DNA of 58,038 nucleotides from positions 64,001-122,038 of IMG/VR virus record IMGVR_UViG_3300035674_000001; one strand, given 5' to 3'. The position numbers and the translations under genes are program-made. This DNA comes from a virus. Positions 39,293-52,400 of this stretch are shown here, in pieces. Each line of letters starts with the position of its first letter. The first letter of the stretch is position 1. A model generated the notes under the pieces. It was not told the DNA's origin and made no database searches. It saw only the letters and a program-made list of their open reading frames with translations.

Positions 39293-39568
39293 ATGAACCA
39301 AAAGCTTCAAGTTAGTCAAGTTAGAGCAAGACTGGTTAGTAGGTTAGCAGTAAAGAAGACCGACCTAGAGAATTCACTGGAGTCATTGGTACTGCGGCTT
39401 AGTACAGTGCTAGAAAACCTAAAGGAAGTTGACACTGAGGGTTTTCTTGCTGATTTAACAATTCTTAACCCAGCCGGAGAAATTCAGCAACAGGGTACTA
39501 CTATCGATGTAACCTGTGGACAAATTCATGGATTGGTAGTGGCGATAAAGGAGTTAGGCATTAAATGA
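39293..39568 (+). CDS. Hypothetical protein
   Basis: Ninety-one residues, helical N-terminus (QLKVSQ-like; VRARLVSRLAVKKTDLENSL) and a Gly/Thr-rich C-terminus. First gene of a four-gene unit (39293, 39565, 39803, 40154). Its stop overlaps the next start (ATGA). No family recognised. Confidence 0.65.
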   Translation: MNQKLQVSQVRARLVSRLAVKKTDLENSLESLVLRLSTVLENLKEVDTEGFLADLTILNPAGEIQQQGTTIDVTCGQIHGLVVAIKELGIK

Positions 39569-39789
39569 CTAAGATGGACAATAATCAACTTGACCAGCAT
39601 CTTAATAAAATTGTGCCAGCATCAACTCAGTTAAAACAGGATATAGATCACCTATGGATGTTGCTTGTGGCGCTTGAGCCAAATAGTCCTGGTGACTTGC
39701 AGGCACAAGAATGTAAGTTATTAGCAGTTAGACTTGAATCCAAGCTTAGAGCGCTAGCTGTAACACTGCAACAAAATCAAGTTAGTTAA
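39565..39789 (+). CDS. Hypothetical helical protein
   Basis: Seventy-four residues, overlapping the previous gene by four bases (ATGA). All helical, with two heptad-like segments (QLKQDIDHLWMLLVALE and LLAVRLESKLRALAVTLQQ). Possibly a partner of its co-translated neighbour. Unknown function. Confidence 0.65.
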   Translation: MTKMDNNQLDQHLNKIVPASTQLKQDIDHLWMLLVALEPNSPGDLQAQECKLLAVRLESKLRALAVTLQQNQVS

Positions 39790-39802
39790 TTTAGAAGCAA
39801 TC

Positions 39803-40135
39803 ATGACTATTGCCAAACAAGAAGCATTGACTCGAATACTCGATAAGCTAGTTAAGCAACTAGAAAGTGAGGGTAAAAAAGTTACTCCTGAAAAAATTGT
39901 CGAGGCTGGACAATCTGTGATGAGGGATCAGATTTATCGAGAGTACCCAGCGTTTGATCCAAATGTGACAGAGGCATTGTTGCTAATATATGCTAATTTT
40001 TGCTCTGAGTTGTTTGCAACCATTGACAACTCTAGTGGTGTTGACATGGATGCGTTTGCAAAGCAGATTGTTGATGAGATGCAGCGATTTGGCAAAGCGT
40101 TGGATAAAACCATCAAAACACTTGCTAGTGTTTAA
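39803..40135 (+). CDS. Hypothetical helical protein
   Basis: Protein of 110 residues starting MTIAKQEALTRIL. Helical throughout, with a conserved-looking YREYPAFDPNVTEALLLIY stretch. Third gene of the unit, 13 bp after the preceding stop. No family recognised. Confidence 0.65.
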   Translation: MTIAKQEALTRILDKLVKQLESEGKKVTPEKIVEAGQSVMRDQIYREYPAFDPNVTEALLLIYANFCSELFATIDNSSGVDMDAFAKQIVDEMQRFGKALDKTIKTLASV

Positions 40136-40153
40136 CTAATTTAAGGAGCAATC

Positions 40154-40480
40154 ATGAAAGAGAGCGCAGTAGACAGACTAATCAAAAGCAAAACCTTTCA
40201 AGAAAAGCTAAAGATTGTGATTACTTACGTTGAAGGTGAATCAGTAAAAGATGTTTCAATTTGGTTTTTGCACTTCACCCCATCTCCCGATGTAATGGTT
40301 CCTTTCAACAAAATATTAGGCATACAAGGGGTTACAGAGTTAACAGGCGAGTATAAGCCGCCTAACAACAAAACAGTGTTTTTACCTGATGAAGGATTTT
40401 CTGCTTTAGAAATTGCTATGGCATTAAAAGAAGATTGGGAAGCAATGAACTTTGATGTAGAGGTTAAACCAGAGCATTAA
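40154..40480 (+). CDS. Hypothetical protein, stop overlapping the tape measure stop
   Basis: Protein of 108 residues with alpha/beta text (VITYVEGESVKDVSIWFLHF). AAGGAG precedes the ATG. Its TAA (40478-40480) overlaps the reverse-strand stop of the tape measure gene (40477-40479), leaving no intergenic space for a terminator between the convergent transcripts. No family recognised. Confidence 0.65.
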   Translation: MKESAVDRLIKSKTFQEKLKIVITYVEGESVKDVSIWFLHFTPSPDVMVPFNKILGIQGVTELTGEYKPPNNKTVFLPDEGFSALEIAMALKEDWEAMNFDVEVKPEH

Positions 40481-43400
40481 ACCCCAAAGTTAAACATCAT
40501 CTTTCTTTGGAGTTCTAGTACTTTACTTGTTGGATCAACCTCGTTCACCAGAGTAAAGTTAGCATCCATACTAGGCTTGCGGTTAGCAATTAAGTTCTTT
40601 ATATCAGCCAGTGCTTTAACTACTGGCTGATTGTTATTTTCAGGGGTACTGGCGCTAACTTCTTTGGTTGCAAAAGGACTAAGTATCTCACTTTTGTAGA
40701 CTTGTGGCAGCAGAATTTCTCTTGTTTCACGAGCGGTTAAAATACGTCCAGCAGTTTGAGGAACAAAGATTTCAGAGCTGGGTAGTATTTTTCCTGTTGA
40801 TGGATCTTCACCTACTATGTAAGGTTGTCCAGGTTGCACCAAACCACCTTTAAAGCGCTTCTGCATTTGTGAGAATGCTAGCGTACTAGTATTGCTAGTC
40901 ATGTTACTGGTAGCCGCCTCAGCTCGCTCTAGTGCCTGTGCTGACTTGCGATCCGCGTCAGCCTTGGCAAGTTGCTCTTTGGTTAGTTCAGCCTGGTTAG
41001 CAAGAATGCTTCTCTGCTTGTCAGCTAGCTGCATTGTTGTGGCTAGCTCTTCTTTCTTGTCGGCTACTTGTCTAGATGAAGCGTCAGCTTGCATCTGTGC
41101 AATCTTTACACCTTGCTGTGCTGCGGCTATAGCAACAGGGTCTTTTACCTTGGCTGTGAGTGCATCATTGAGCTGCTTTTGCGCTGAGACAATATTATTG
41201 CTTGCTTGAAGTTCGTTAAGTTCCGCCTGCTTAACAGCTTGTCGTGCTAGTTGGATATTTCGCAAGTTGTCAAGTTCTGCTTGTTGTCGGCTTAATTCAA
41301 GTTGCTTGAGTTTAGCTTCTTCTTGTAGCTTCGCTAGTTTGTTTTCTGCGTCTTGTCGTTTTTGTATTATTTCCAACTCACTTGAAGCACCAGAGAATCC
41401 CATTGTGCCAAGTTGCTTTTCTATTTCAGAGCGTGCCTCACCTGATAGATCTTTGTTGTCCAGCTTACGCCTCAGTTCTAGCGCTCTATTGTACTTGTCA
41501 ACTTGGCTTTGACCTCTAAATTCGCCTAGAGCCGAGCGAGACTCGCCTAAATCCTGATTGGCTTTAGCTAGCTTAGCTTGACGGTCATAGCTTGCAATTA
41601 ACAAGTCCTGTGCTTTAGACTCTTGCTCTGCAAGTGCTATGGCTGCTTCAGCGTTAAGCTTCCGGGTGTCTAGTACCTCATCAAGACTACGCTTGACAGC
41701 ATCCCTGTGATTGTCTTCAAGCGCAACTTGACTGTCTATGCGCTGTTTGGTTAGATCTAGTATGCGCTGGTCAGAAGATTGAACATCAAGAACCCGCTTC
41801 TGTTCATCTAAAGGATTAGAGAAGCGAACTTTTTTCATCGCTTCATTGCGAGCTTGTTCACTACTTAACTCAACCTGAATCCGTTCGGATTGAGCTTGGA
41901 GGCGTTCTCCTTCTAGTGCAATTTGTTTCGGTACTGTACGATCTTGATTGAAGATAGTTTCGGCATCAAGTACACGTTGAGTCTCTGCTAACTTAGCCGT
42001 ATTGTTAGCTTCATTGAGATGTTGTTCAAGTAAGTTGTTTAAATTGTCGTAGTGTTCTTTAGCGGCTTTGCTTTGACGTTCGTTTAATTCAGCTTCCTGC
42101 TGTTCTATTTTTCTTAGCTCTTCAGGATTGCTACCTAAGTCAGTTTTGCGTTGTCCCAAGACATCACGCTGTTTTTTAATTCCCTCAAGCGTGATTTGAT
42201 ATTGTTGGTCGTAATAGTTTTGAGCTGTAGTAGCACCAGATTCAAGCTGTGAGCGTAGACTAGCTTGACTTGCCTCAACTCGCTGCTTTTCTAAGTTGTC
42301 CCGCTCATCATAGTAAGCTCTCAGGTTATCTATGCCACGCTTCCTGATATTGGCTTCTTCAGTCTGGATCTTGTCTAGTTCTCTGGGGTCTAATCCAAGA
42401 CTGCTTTGTTTGCGTTCTTGCAGTATAGCCAGCTCTTGTGCATTAACATCCCGCTGCTTGGCTAATCTGGCATTTAGATAATCTTCATCAAAGGTACCAC
42501 CTTCGGCATGAGCTGCCTCTAGTTCGGCAATCTCTGCATCGGAACGAGACTTAATTAAATTTTGCCGCTCTTCATAGTAAGAACGCAAGTTATCTAAAGC
42601 TTGCTTCCTAATAGCTGCTTCTTCGGTAAGTATCTTGACAAGCTCTTTAGGATCCAATCCCAAGTTACTTGATTGTCGCTCCTGAAGTACAGCTAGTTGT
42701 TGCTGACTAGATGCATCTTGCATAGCCAGTCGTTCTTGTAGATAGTCCTCATCTACTATACCGCCTTCTCCACGAGACACTTCTAATTGAGCTAATTCTG
42801 CATCAGATTGAGACTTGATTAAGTTCTGCCGTTCTTCATAGTAAGATCGCAGGTTATCTAAGCCACGTTTCCGGATAGCTGCTTCTTCGGCTTCAATTTT
42901 GGCTAATTCCCTAGGATCACGTCCTAAGTTGCTATTGCGCCGCTCGTTAAGTATTGCCAGCTCTTGGTCATTGAATGCCTGTTGCTTATCCAGTCGCTCT
43001 TGCAGATAATCATCGCCAACGACCGCACCTTCTGCATTCATTGCCTCAAGCTCTGACAATTCAGCATCACTTTGAGACTTAACCAAGTTCTGCCGTTCTT
43101 CATAATATTGTCGGAGATTATCTAATCGCTTTTTGTCAATTTCGTTTTGTTCGTTATCTAGCTTGATTTTTTCTCTGGGGTCTTGTCCCAACGGCGACTG
43201 ACGTTTTTGTTCTAGCGCATCTTCTTGCTCATCTAGTGATTGATTAGATAGCTCTAGTCGCTTATTAAAAAACTCATCTGAGTTGACTTCACCTAAAGCA
43301 AAGCGATTTTCTTCTGTGCCGATTAATGCTTGGTACTTGCTTTGTGTTAACTGATTTAGCTCATCATAATATTGCCTGTAGGCATCCAGGCGCTTTTTGT

Positions 43401-46400
43401 GATTTTCTGCTTCTTGCTTGGTAATTTCATCAAGCGCTAATTGATTCTTGGCTGGAGTGCGCTTACGTTGCTCACTAAGCACTTTATCTAAATCATTGGC
43501 ATTTTTTAACGCACTAGCTAACCTATCTTGATTAAACCTATCAAAAGATACTTTGCCATCAGCCAGTGTCCTTTCATCTTGAGCTTTCTGGCTTTCGTAA
43601 CTGGTGTTAATTTGATTAGATCGCTCACTAGCGTAGTTCTTAATAGAATCCTGTTGCTGTTTGTAAACTTCGGCTTCTTTTACATCTAACTTGCGAGTTA
43701 ACTCAGGATTGTTTTTGCCAATGCGCTTACGCTCTGCCGTAATAGCATCAAGCTGCTGTTTGGTTTGTTTGTCTGTAATATCAAGGCTCTTGCGTGCGCC
43801 TTCTTCAGCCGTGATAGCACCACTAGCAACTTGACCCTCTGAGATGGTCTTTACATCAGAGTAGTAACCCTTGATGTCATTAAGTTGGTTGTCTAGCCTG
43901 TTTTTCTCTATCTCGTTAGATTTTTCAGCAACCCTAGTTCTAGATTCTATAAGCTGCTTGCTTAAATCTCGTTCTCGCTGAATAAACTCTTTGGCTGACA
44001 GCTTGTCTCTGGAGTCACGCAGATCGCTAAGCTGTTGCTCCATGTCACTAACTTGCTCCAGAGATGCTTGCAATTCATTATCGGCACGAGCATTTGATGC
44101 TGCACCTTCTCTGAGTTTGCCTTTGCCAACGGACTTGGTTATTTCTTCGCTTTGGATGGCAGTATGAGACTCGGCTTTAGTTTGCCTGGATTTACTACGC
44201 TCATCTATTCTGGCAAGTTCTTCTGATTCTTCAGCTTGTCTAACTTGTAACTCAGCTTCAGTAAGCTGTAGGCGCTTTTCACCCGTTTTTGCTTCTTCTT
44301 CTCTGTATTGGATAGTTGCATCTAAGATGGCGCGATACTTGCTATTTTTTTGTGAGTCTGGCTTAAGTTCTTCTTCTTTGACCTTAGTTCTTAAATCACC
44401 AATGCTGGCATTTTCATCGATGCCTCTCGCTTTAAGGATTTCTTTAAATTCAGGGTTTTGCAGTTGAACTTTAAGGTCATTCTGAGATTTGTCTCTGGCT
44501 TCTAGTTCTTGTTTTAATCCCTCAACCTGATTCTTTGCTGTTTGAGTTGCGGCTTTTTGATTAGCAAATTGGTCTGTTCCAAAGTCTTTAAGTTCAGCTT
44601 GTTTAGCAGCTAAATTACGAGTAGTAATATATGCTCTACCTTTGCGCTCAGCCTCTTCTAGTGAAGCAGCAATCATGTTGATTGCATTGGCAAACTTAAC
44701 AAGCGGGTCAGTATTAGGAGCAGCCACCCGGTCAAGCATATCTTTCCACTTTTGAGCAGAGTCAAGTCGAGCTTGTAGCATTTGCTTAACTTGTGGATCT
44801 TGCTCGTTTGCAACCTGCTCTTTAAGTTGCGTAATAGTTCCCGACAGTTGCGACTGGAACTCGGTTAACTCAGTTGCTTTCTCTTTGCGTTGCTCATTGA
44901 GTGCTTTAAGTTTTGCTTCGCCTTCTTGTCTACCTTTGGGATCTGTGTCAGGTATTCCCGATAACACAGCCGATTGTTGTGATATTTGTCTATCTATTTC
45001 TTGTACAGCGGCTAAGTCTCCTCTGGCTGCTAGCTTGCGTTTCCCTGTCTTAGGATCTCTTTCAGCAGATAAGCCAATATACTGTTGAGATTGACCTATG
45101 AGTTTGTCTATATTTTCTCCTGCTTCACCTGCCGCTACTCGACGTTCATCCCGTGCCTTTTCAGACCAGCCATAATAGCCAGTGTCACTGCCACCCGTTC
45201 TTACGGTCATTACAGCACGATTCACGGCATAGCCTACAGGAGCAGCAATAGCGCCTCCTACAGCCGCAGCGATAGCCATAGGTAGTGCTGCCATAACAGC
45301 AGGCATCCCTGCCGCTACTCCACCAGCCATTTGAAATGCTGCATAGCCAGCAACACTTCCAGCACTAGCCGCTAACATTCCTCCTGATTTAAGCACTGCA
45401 CCTGTATCAGCTTTACGTTCCCCTGCAAACCCTCCAAGAGATCGTCCTACTTCATCAAATATGTTGGCAGGAGGTGGCGTATATTCTTTGTTGGCAATAT
45501 TGTCTAATTCTTTATTGGTTTTATTTGCTGCATCTGCTATTTTCTTTAGTCGCTGAGAAGTTTCATCGGCAAATTTTGCCATGTCACCTCCCTTATCAGT
45601 TATGCCACCATAGATGCTGCTAAATGTACTCATTACGGCATTAATGGCAATAAACTGAGCAAGAAAGGGTAAAGCGATGCGTGCAATAAACCCCATAGTT
45701 GCACTTAATCCCATAATGGCAATGTTTAGCAAGCTAACTGAACCAATACTTGCTGTAAACATACTTAGTCCAGTTCGGATTGCAACTATGGCACTACTAG
45801 TAGCTAAGGCGGTTAATGTTCCACCAGATGTTCTTAGTCCTTCATTGACTAAATCTATACCGCTGGCTGTTGTGTTGAGTACCCTTTGAGCAACAGGAGC
45901 AAGTATTTTACCAAAACTTATTTGTAACTCCTGAGTTGAGTTTTGGATGTTGTACATGCTAGATAGCACGTTGTTACTAGCATCTTTAACTGAACCTCCA
46001 AACTCGGTTTTTAACTGTCTGCTAAACGCTGGGAAAAATCGTTCAACGTCTATTAAGCCAGCCTCTAAGCTTTGGTTTAGCTCGCCAACGCTCATACCCA
46101 TTGATCGAGCTGCTATTTGCATTGTACCGGGGAGCTGAATACCTAACTCGTATTTGAGCTTGTCTGTGCTAACCTTGCCTTGAGATGCCATGTCACCAAG
46201 TACATTTAGCACTCGGTTTTGCTGATCGGCGCTCCAAGACATAACTGTACTAACATCAGTAATACTCTGGAATAACTCATTAGTCGCGGCACCAGCGACA
46301 TTGCTTCCTTTCGTACTAGCCGAAAGCTGAGAGTATCCTTCTATAGAAGACAGCAAGGGAATCTTTTTCTCTTTAGACTCACCTCGAACAAATTCAACAG

Positions 46401-49400
46401 CCTTGTCTCCGGCAACAACTCCACCTTGAGCAAAGTTAAGCACTGTCTTTAACTTGTCAAACTGAGCATAAGCTTTAATCGCTTCAACACCAGCATTCTT
46501 GATAAAGTCAGTTGCAACTCGAATCGCTTGAAAGCTTAAAAAACCTTGAGTAAATTGTCTTAAGTTTGTCCCTAACCCATCAAAGACTTTATTGCCTGTT
46601 TCTTCTAGTAGCTCCAGTGGCTTGTGAATACCATTGAAGCCAACTTTAAACGCTGTACTTACTGCTTTGGCTTTAAATCCAATGTCGTCTAGTGTTCCAC
46701 CTACTTTATCTCCAGCATCGGTAAACTGAACAGCTTCTTTGGCTATGCTAGGTAGTTGACTAATTCTTGTATTGACATCAATTTTGCTGGCAACTCTACC
46801 AATAACGCGAGGTAAGCCAAGTGTGAGTCGAGAAGCTAATGCTCCTAAGTTACTTAATCCTGGTTTTTGTATTTCTTCTAGTTGTTTACCTACTTGAATG
46901 CTTGCAGATACTTTCTTAAATGAAGTAATCCAGTCTGATTGAAACTTGCCTAACGCTTTACCAAAGTCTAGCTTGCCTCGCAGCCGGATAACATCTTCTG
47001 CCAGGTTTTGCATGGGAGTCTTTAATGCAGCAACTCCACCAACCCCCGCTATTCCAACTTCGGCTAACGCTGGACTAACTCTTTCTACAGCTTTATAGAC
47101 TTTTCCAGGTAGCTTGTCTTGTTGACTGACTCGACCAAGGTTTACACCAGCACGAACATCTTGGTCATAGCTAGAGGCAATTAAACGGCTATTATCAGCA
47201 ACAAACTTTGTTGCTGATTGGTATGCTTTGCTAGCAACTTTTCCAACTATTGGTATTCGAGATATTAATCCGGACTGTGCAGCCATACCTGACGCTTCAG
47301 CTCTTTCAGGTATAGTGTTAGCGATACCTTCACCTGTAGCTTGAGTTTGTCTGCCTAAGAACTTGCCAAATCGCTCTGTGACACTGGGGAATAATTCTTT
47401 GTAGCTAGGAGTGTTATCAGGGAATAAAAACTTTTCTGTTTGGTTGACTAATTTGTCAACCTCAACCTGTAACCTATCTTGAATTGATTCCAGTATTGGC
47501 TTTCGGGGTTGATTGAGTTTTTTATTAAACTGTCCAATTTTTTCACCAAAGTCTAGAGCAATAGCCTGCATTGTTGGGATTGCGGGTTGCGCTAGTTTGC
47601 CAGTTTTATTTCTTATCTGAATAGCAAACCCTTTAGCTTGCTCTACTTTTTCATTAAAGTAACTTGATAAATTGTTATTTGCCTTACCCGTTTCAATTCC
47701 GATTCGGTTAACAAACTCTAGAGAACGTTTACCAAAGGACTTTAATCTAGCTTTAAGTATTTCTCCGTAGGGTTCAACGGGGACTGATTTAGCTGCTTGA
47801 GGTAAATTTTCAACTTGGTTGATTACTGGTACTTGAGATTCTGTTGCTTTTTGAAGTACTTCTTGAGGATTGTTGTATCCCTGGTCAAATAACTCTTCTA
47901 TCTTTTTATCAGACAGCCTTCTACCAAATGAAATCTTTTGACCAGACAATCCATTAATATAGTCTTCAAATAGCTCTTCCTCGGCATCATCTTTGTTGCT
48001 GCTGATTTTTTTAGATTTGCCAAAGTCTATTATTTTGCTTTGACTTTGCTCATCTAGCATAATATTGCCAGAATGAAAATCACCATGCGTATAGCCTGCA
48101 TCGTGAACCTGACGTAACATCGCGGCATTTTTGGTGATAATGCTGGATAGATCTTTGGTGTTTAGACTATCTGAGAGATCAGCTAAAGTTTTGCCAATTA
48201 CTTGCTCATGAACAAGTAAGTTGTTTTTAACTGCCACAACCTGCGGGATAAAACCTAGCTTTTTGTCTTGAAGTCCTTGTAATGCGCTAGACTCATTTTG
48301 CTGAACAAACTTGTAAGCTAATTTGCGTTTATCATCAGCAGTTGTACCATAGACAGCACCTTCTGAACCCTTACCAAGTAACTTAGTTGTTTCTGGATGT
48401 AGCTGAAGTTCAGGATTAGACTCTAGTTCTTTGTTTATCGCTGTTATGGCATGTTGGTGTTTGCTATGTGCTGGTTTGTTATCAGGAACAGAGTGAGCGG
48501 GTTTAGGCAATTTATTTGATTGCAAATCTATGTTTTCTACGTTTGCTACAAGCAGTTCTCTAGCAGCTTGTATTTTTTCAATATCTTTTGATATTTCAGC
48601 TTTTAACTCATCTGGCAAATCAGAGAACTGAGATGTTACATATTCAACTGTTGAATTTAGGTAGTCAATAATCTCTTTTTTAAATTGAACAACTTCGGGT
48701 GAGTTGTCTTCATTTAGTGCCAGTGCTTCATTAGCGCTTTCAAGAGCATTTCTAATGGTATCTTTTGATTGTGTTTCTACTTCTTTGATACTTAGTTGAT
48801 TTTTTTGTTCGTCTAATTTTGTTGTTAAATCAATGTTTCTTTCCGATGCTTCTAAACTAGCTGCAATTTCTTTTCTTTTTGTTTCTATGTTAGATAAGTC
48901 TTTTAGTATTTCTGATGGCAAATTTTCAGATAACTGCAATATATATTCAGTTGTCTGATCTAAATAATCAATTACTTCTTTTTTGTACTGGATAGCTTCT
49001 GGCGAACTGTCGCCAGCAAAAGACAATCCATCAACAGCATACTCAAATGCATTTGCAATTGCTGTATTAACTTGAGCAGAATCTTCTGGATTCAACTGAT
49101 TAGCAGTTTTAGTTACAGGAGTTTTTTCTATTTGATTTATTTGCTCAACATTGGCAGCAAGTTGATTTCTTTTTTCTTTTATAACATTTAAATCTTCTAC
49201 TATCTTGCTTGGAATATTTTCCGACAACTCTGAGATTTCAGTTGCCATATAATGAAGTGCTTGATCTATAAAATCAAGCATTTGCTTTCTGTATTCTATG
49301 GCTTCAGGAGAATTCTTTTTGTCTTCAATGCTTTTTAATGCTTCATTGACACCTAGCATTGTTTCATCAGACTGTGTTTTAATATCTTCTAGCTTTAGCT

Positions 49401-52400
49401 CTTGTAAATTACTAAATAGCTGATTCCTTATTGAATTAATTTCTTCTAAGTCTTTTAATAATCGAGATTTAACATCTTCAGGTAGTTGAGACGCTTCTTT
49501 TGTTATATCTTTGATTCCAGCGTCTAGATATGCAACCATTTCTTTTTTGTATGCAATGCCTTCAGGGGAATTGTTTTTAACTGTTGGTAGTGATTCTTTT
49601 GCTGCATCAAGTGTTGATTGTTGTAAGCTTCTTATATTTGAAATGCTTCGATAAAGCTTTGGCTTAAGTCTATCTTTGTCTTGGGAGCGCTTTTCATTAT
49701 AAATAAGTTCAAGAATAGCCTCATGTGAATCTTTACGTCCTAAAAACTCTTCAATGGAATGAGTTGATCCTTTAAATATTTTGTCTTGACTGCCTCCATA
49801 TCCCATCAACTTACCAACTTCTAGATTGGTATTTACAATTGGATCACCTTCTAGCGATACTGCTTTATATCGTTGTTCATTCAACCGCCTAACAATATTG
49901 AGGTTTGGTGTACCAATTCCCATAACTTCAACTGGAATGTTCGCAACCGCAGCCATTTCAGCTACGTCTTGAGCGTTGTATCCTCCTCCAGAATGAGAGA
50001 TTACAACTTGTCTTTGCTTTGGGTTTTTCTGATGTGTTTCATATATTTCTCGGAAAAGATTTAAACTATCTGGATTTACATTACCTAAAACATTGCCAAT
50101 AAGTTTTTTAGAATAATTATCATCATCACTGTAAGGATTTTCAAATGCTTTAATTGATACCTGAGGATCGTTTTTAGTTGCAACTTTTAAGTATTCTGCT
50201 ATGTCATGACTGTACTTTCCTTGTAAATCTGCAAAACCAGACACAGCATACACTTTGGTATGTGCATCATCATGCTGTTCATTCGTTGTATTGTCAGTAT
50301 TAGATTTTGCAAAATCTTTTTTAACTTGCTCTACTGCATTTTGTATGTTTTGAGTCTTGACTTGTCTTGCGCCTTGAGCAACAACATCACGAATCGTTGG
50401 AACTTCACCAACTACTTCACCAAGACCGTGATAATACATTCCCTCATATAGTTTTGTTCTAGCTTCTTCCTGCTTCTCTGGAGGCAGCTTAGAAACCCTC
50501 TCTTCTATTTCTTGTTTATGTTTTTCTATGTAAGACGTTTGAATGTAATGAAAAATATCATTGTATTGATTACCACTGTCCTCCTGAGCTTTGATAAATT
50601 CTTTTTGCTTTCCCTTTAATACTTCAACGTCTTTTAGTATTCCAGGCAATTTAGATACTAAATCAATTGGATTGCCTGTTACGCCTCCAATTTTTTCAAG
50701 TAAATTGAAAAGATACTCAACACTACTGGAACCTTTATCAACTTCTATGAAAAATTCATCTAAGTAAGCAGTAAGTGGACTTAGCGCCTCAACTGCCTCT
50801 TGAGCTTTGTCTTCGCTGATTAGACTTTTAGCAACATTTAAGCTTTGTTGTTTTGCAAAATTTTGAACAGGTTTAACAACAGCTTGCTCTATTAGTTGCT
50901 CACTGGGATTGAGCGCTCCCAATGCCGTTAAGTCTTTTGCGTGTTCTTGTCCTTTTACAAAAGATTCTGTATACGGATGTTTTTGTATTTTTTGAGCAAC
51001 TCCTACGACAGGCGCTACTGCTTGTTTTATTGCTTCTTTAGCTTTTGTTTCTTTTTTCTCTTTTTTTGCAGCTTTTTTCTGCTGCATATCTTTCCAAACA
51101 ACATCGGGGTAATATTCTTCTTTTAGTTTTTGCTCAATAGGTTGTGTTATTGCCTTTAGTCGATCTGCAAAGAACTTCTTAACTTGATTAAAGAATTCAA
51201 TTAACTTGCTAGATAAATATCTGGTAAAACCTGTAATGCCTTCTATCAACTCAGGTGATGTAATTTGACCTAATACTTTTGATGAAGTTACAAGCTTTTC
51301 TTTTGCTCTGTCTTGGAGTAAAGGGTTATTTGGTTTTTGTATCCTGAATTCATTTATGGTATCAACAACATCTTTTACTGGATTTCTTGGCTTATCAACT
51401 GCTTTGTCTCCATAGGCAGTCATAAACGCTTGCTTGGTATCTTTTAGATAAGATGTATCTCCTGATTTATCAAACACTTTAATTACATCTTCGATTCGAT
51501 GCAAGACATTGCTTTGTTCCAATTGCTGATATTCTGGTTTTTCGGCAATTCTGGCGTATTCTAAATCTATAAATTTAGGCGTTAAATCTTCTTGAACCAG
51601 AATATTCTGGTTTTGCATATCAGTGTGGATAAAGCCTTTTTCATGAAAGTCTTTAACTGCAATGCCTAAATTTTTGACAATGGTATTAAGCGTTTCTACG
51701 TTTGCAGCTTTTTTCTGTGGATCAGTTTCTTTAACCAGTTCTTGAATAACTGATTGCAAGTCTTTACCTTTGATTTGCTCAGAGACTAATACCTTTTCAT
51801 CCGCATAATGAACGGCAGGAATACTTTTAATGCCAGCCTCTTGCAGACGAATCATTGCAGCCGTTTCGTCTGGATTGGGGTTGGTTTTGTAAGCTAGTTT
51901 GCGTGGGTCATTGGCACTCGATCCTAATACTGTGCTATGTACTCCTGAACCTAGTATTCGAGTGTCGCTAGGATCTAGTGCAAACTCAGTTTTTCCAACA
52001 AATTCAAGTTGGGTATTTATTAATTGAATTGCATTTTTCTTTATTGTTTCATCGTCTTGGGGTTCAGCTTCTTTTTCGTGACCTCCGCCTGCACTAAATG
52101 CAGATTTAAGTGCAGTCTCTACTATTTTCTTGGGAGATACTCCTTTGGCAATCTCGTCTAGTATGTGATCGATAGAATCGTCTAATTCACTCTTAAGCTC
52201 AGAAGAGTAGCTGTCTGCCTTTGTTTTGAATTTACTGGGATCGGAAAAAGCTAATTTGAAACTTGCTTTTAATTGTGTTTTTACAGTTTTAAATAATGAA
52301 CTAACCGAATCATCCATCTCTTGGATAATTGCACCAAATACGTTTCCAGGTAAGCCTTTTAGTGCTGATGGCAGATTTTGGGTTAACTGACTAGCATTTT

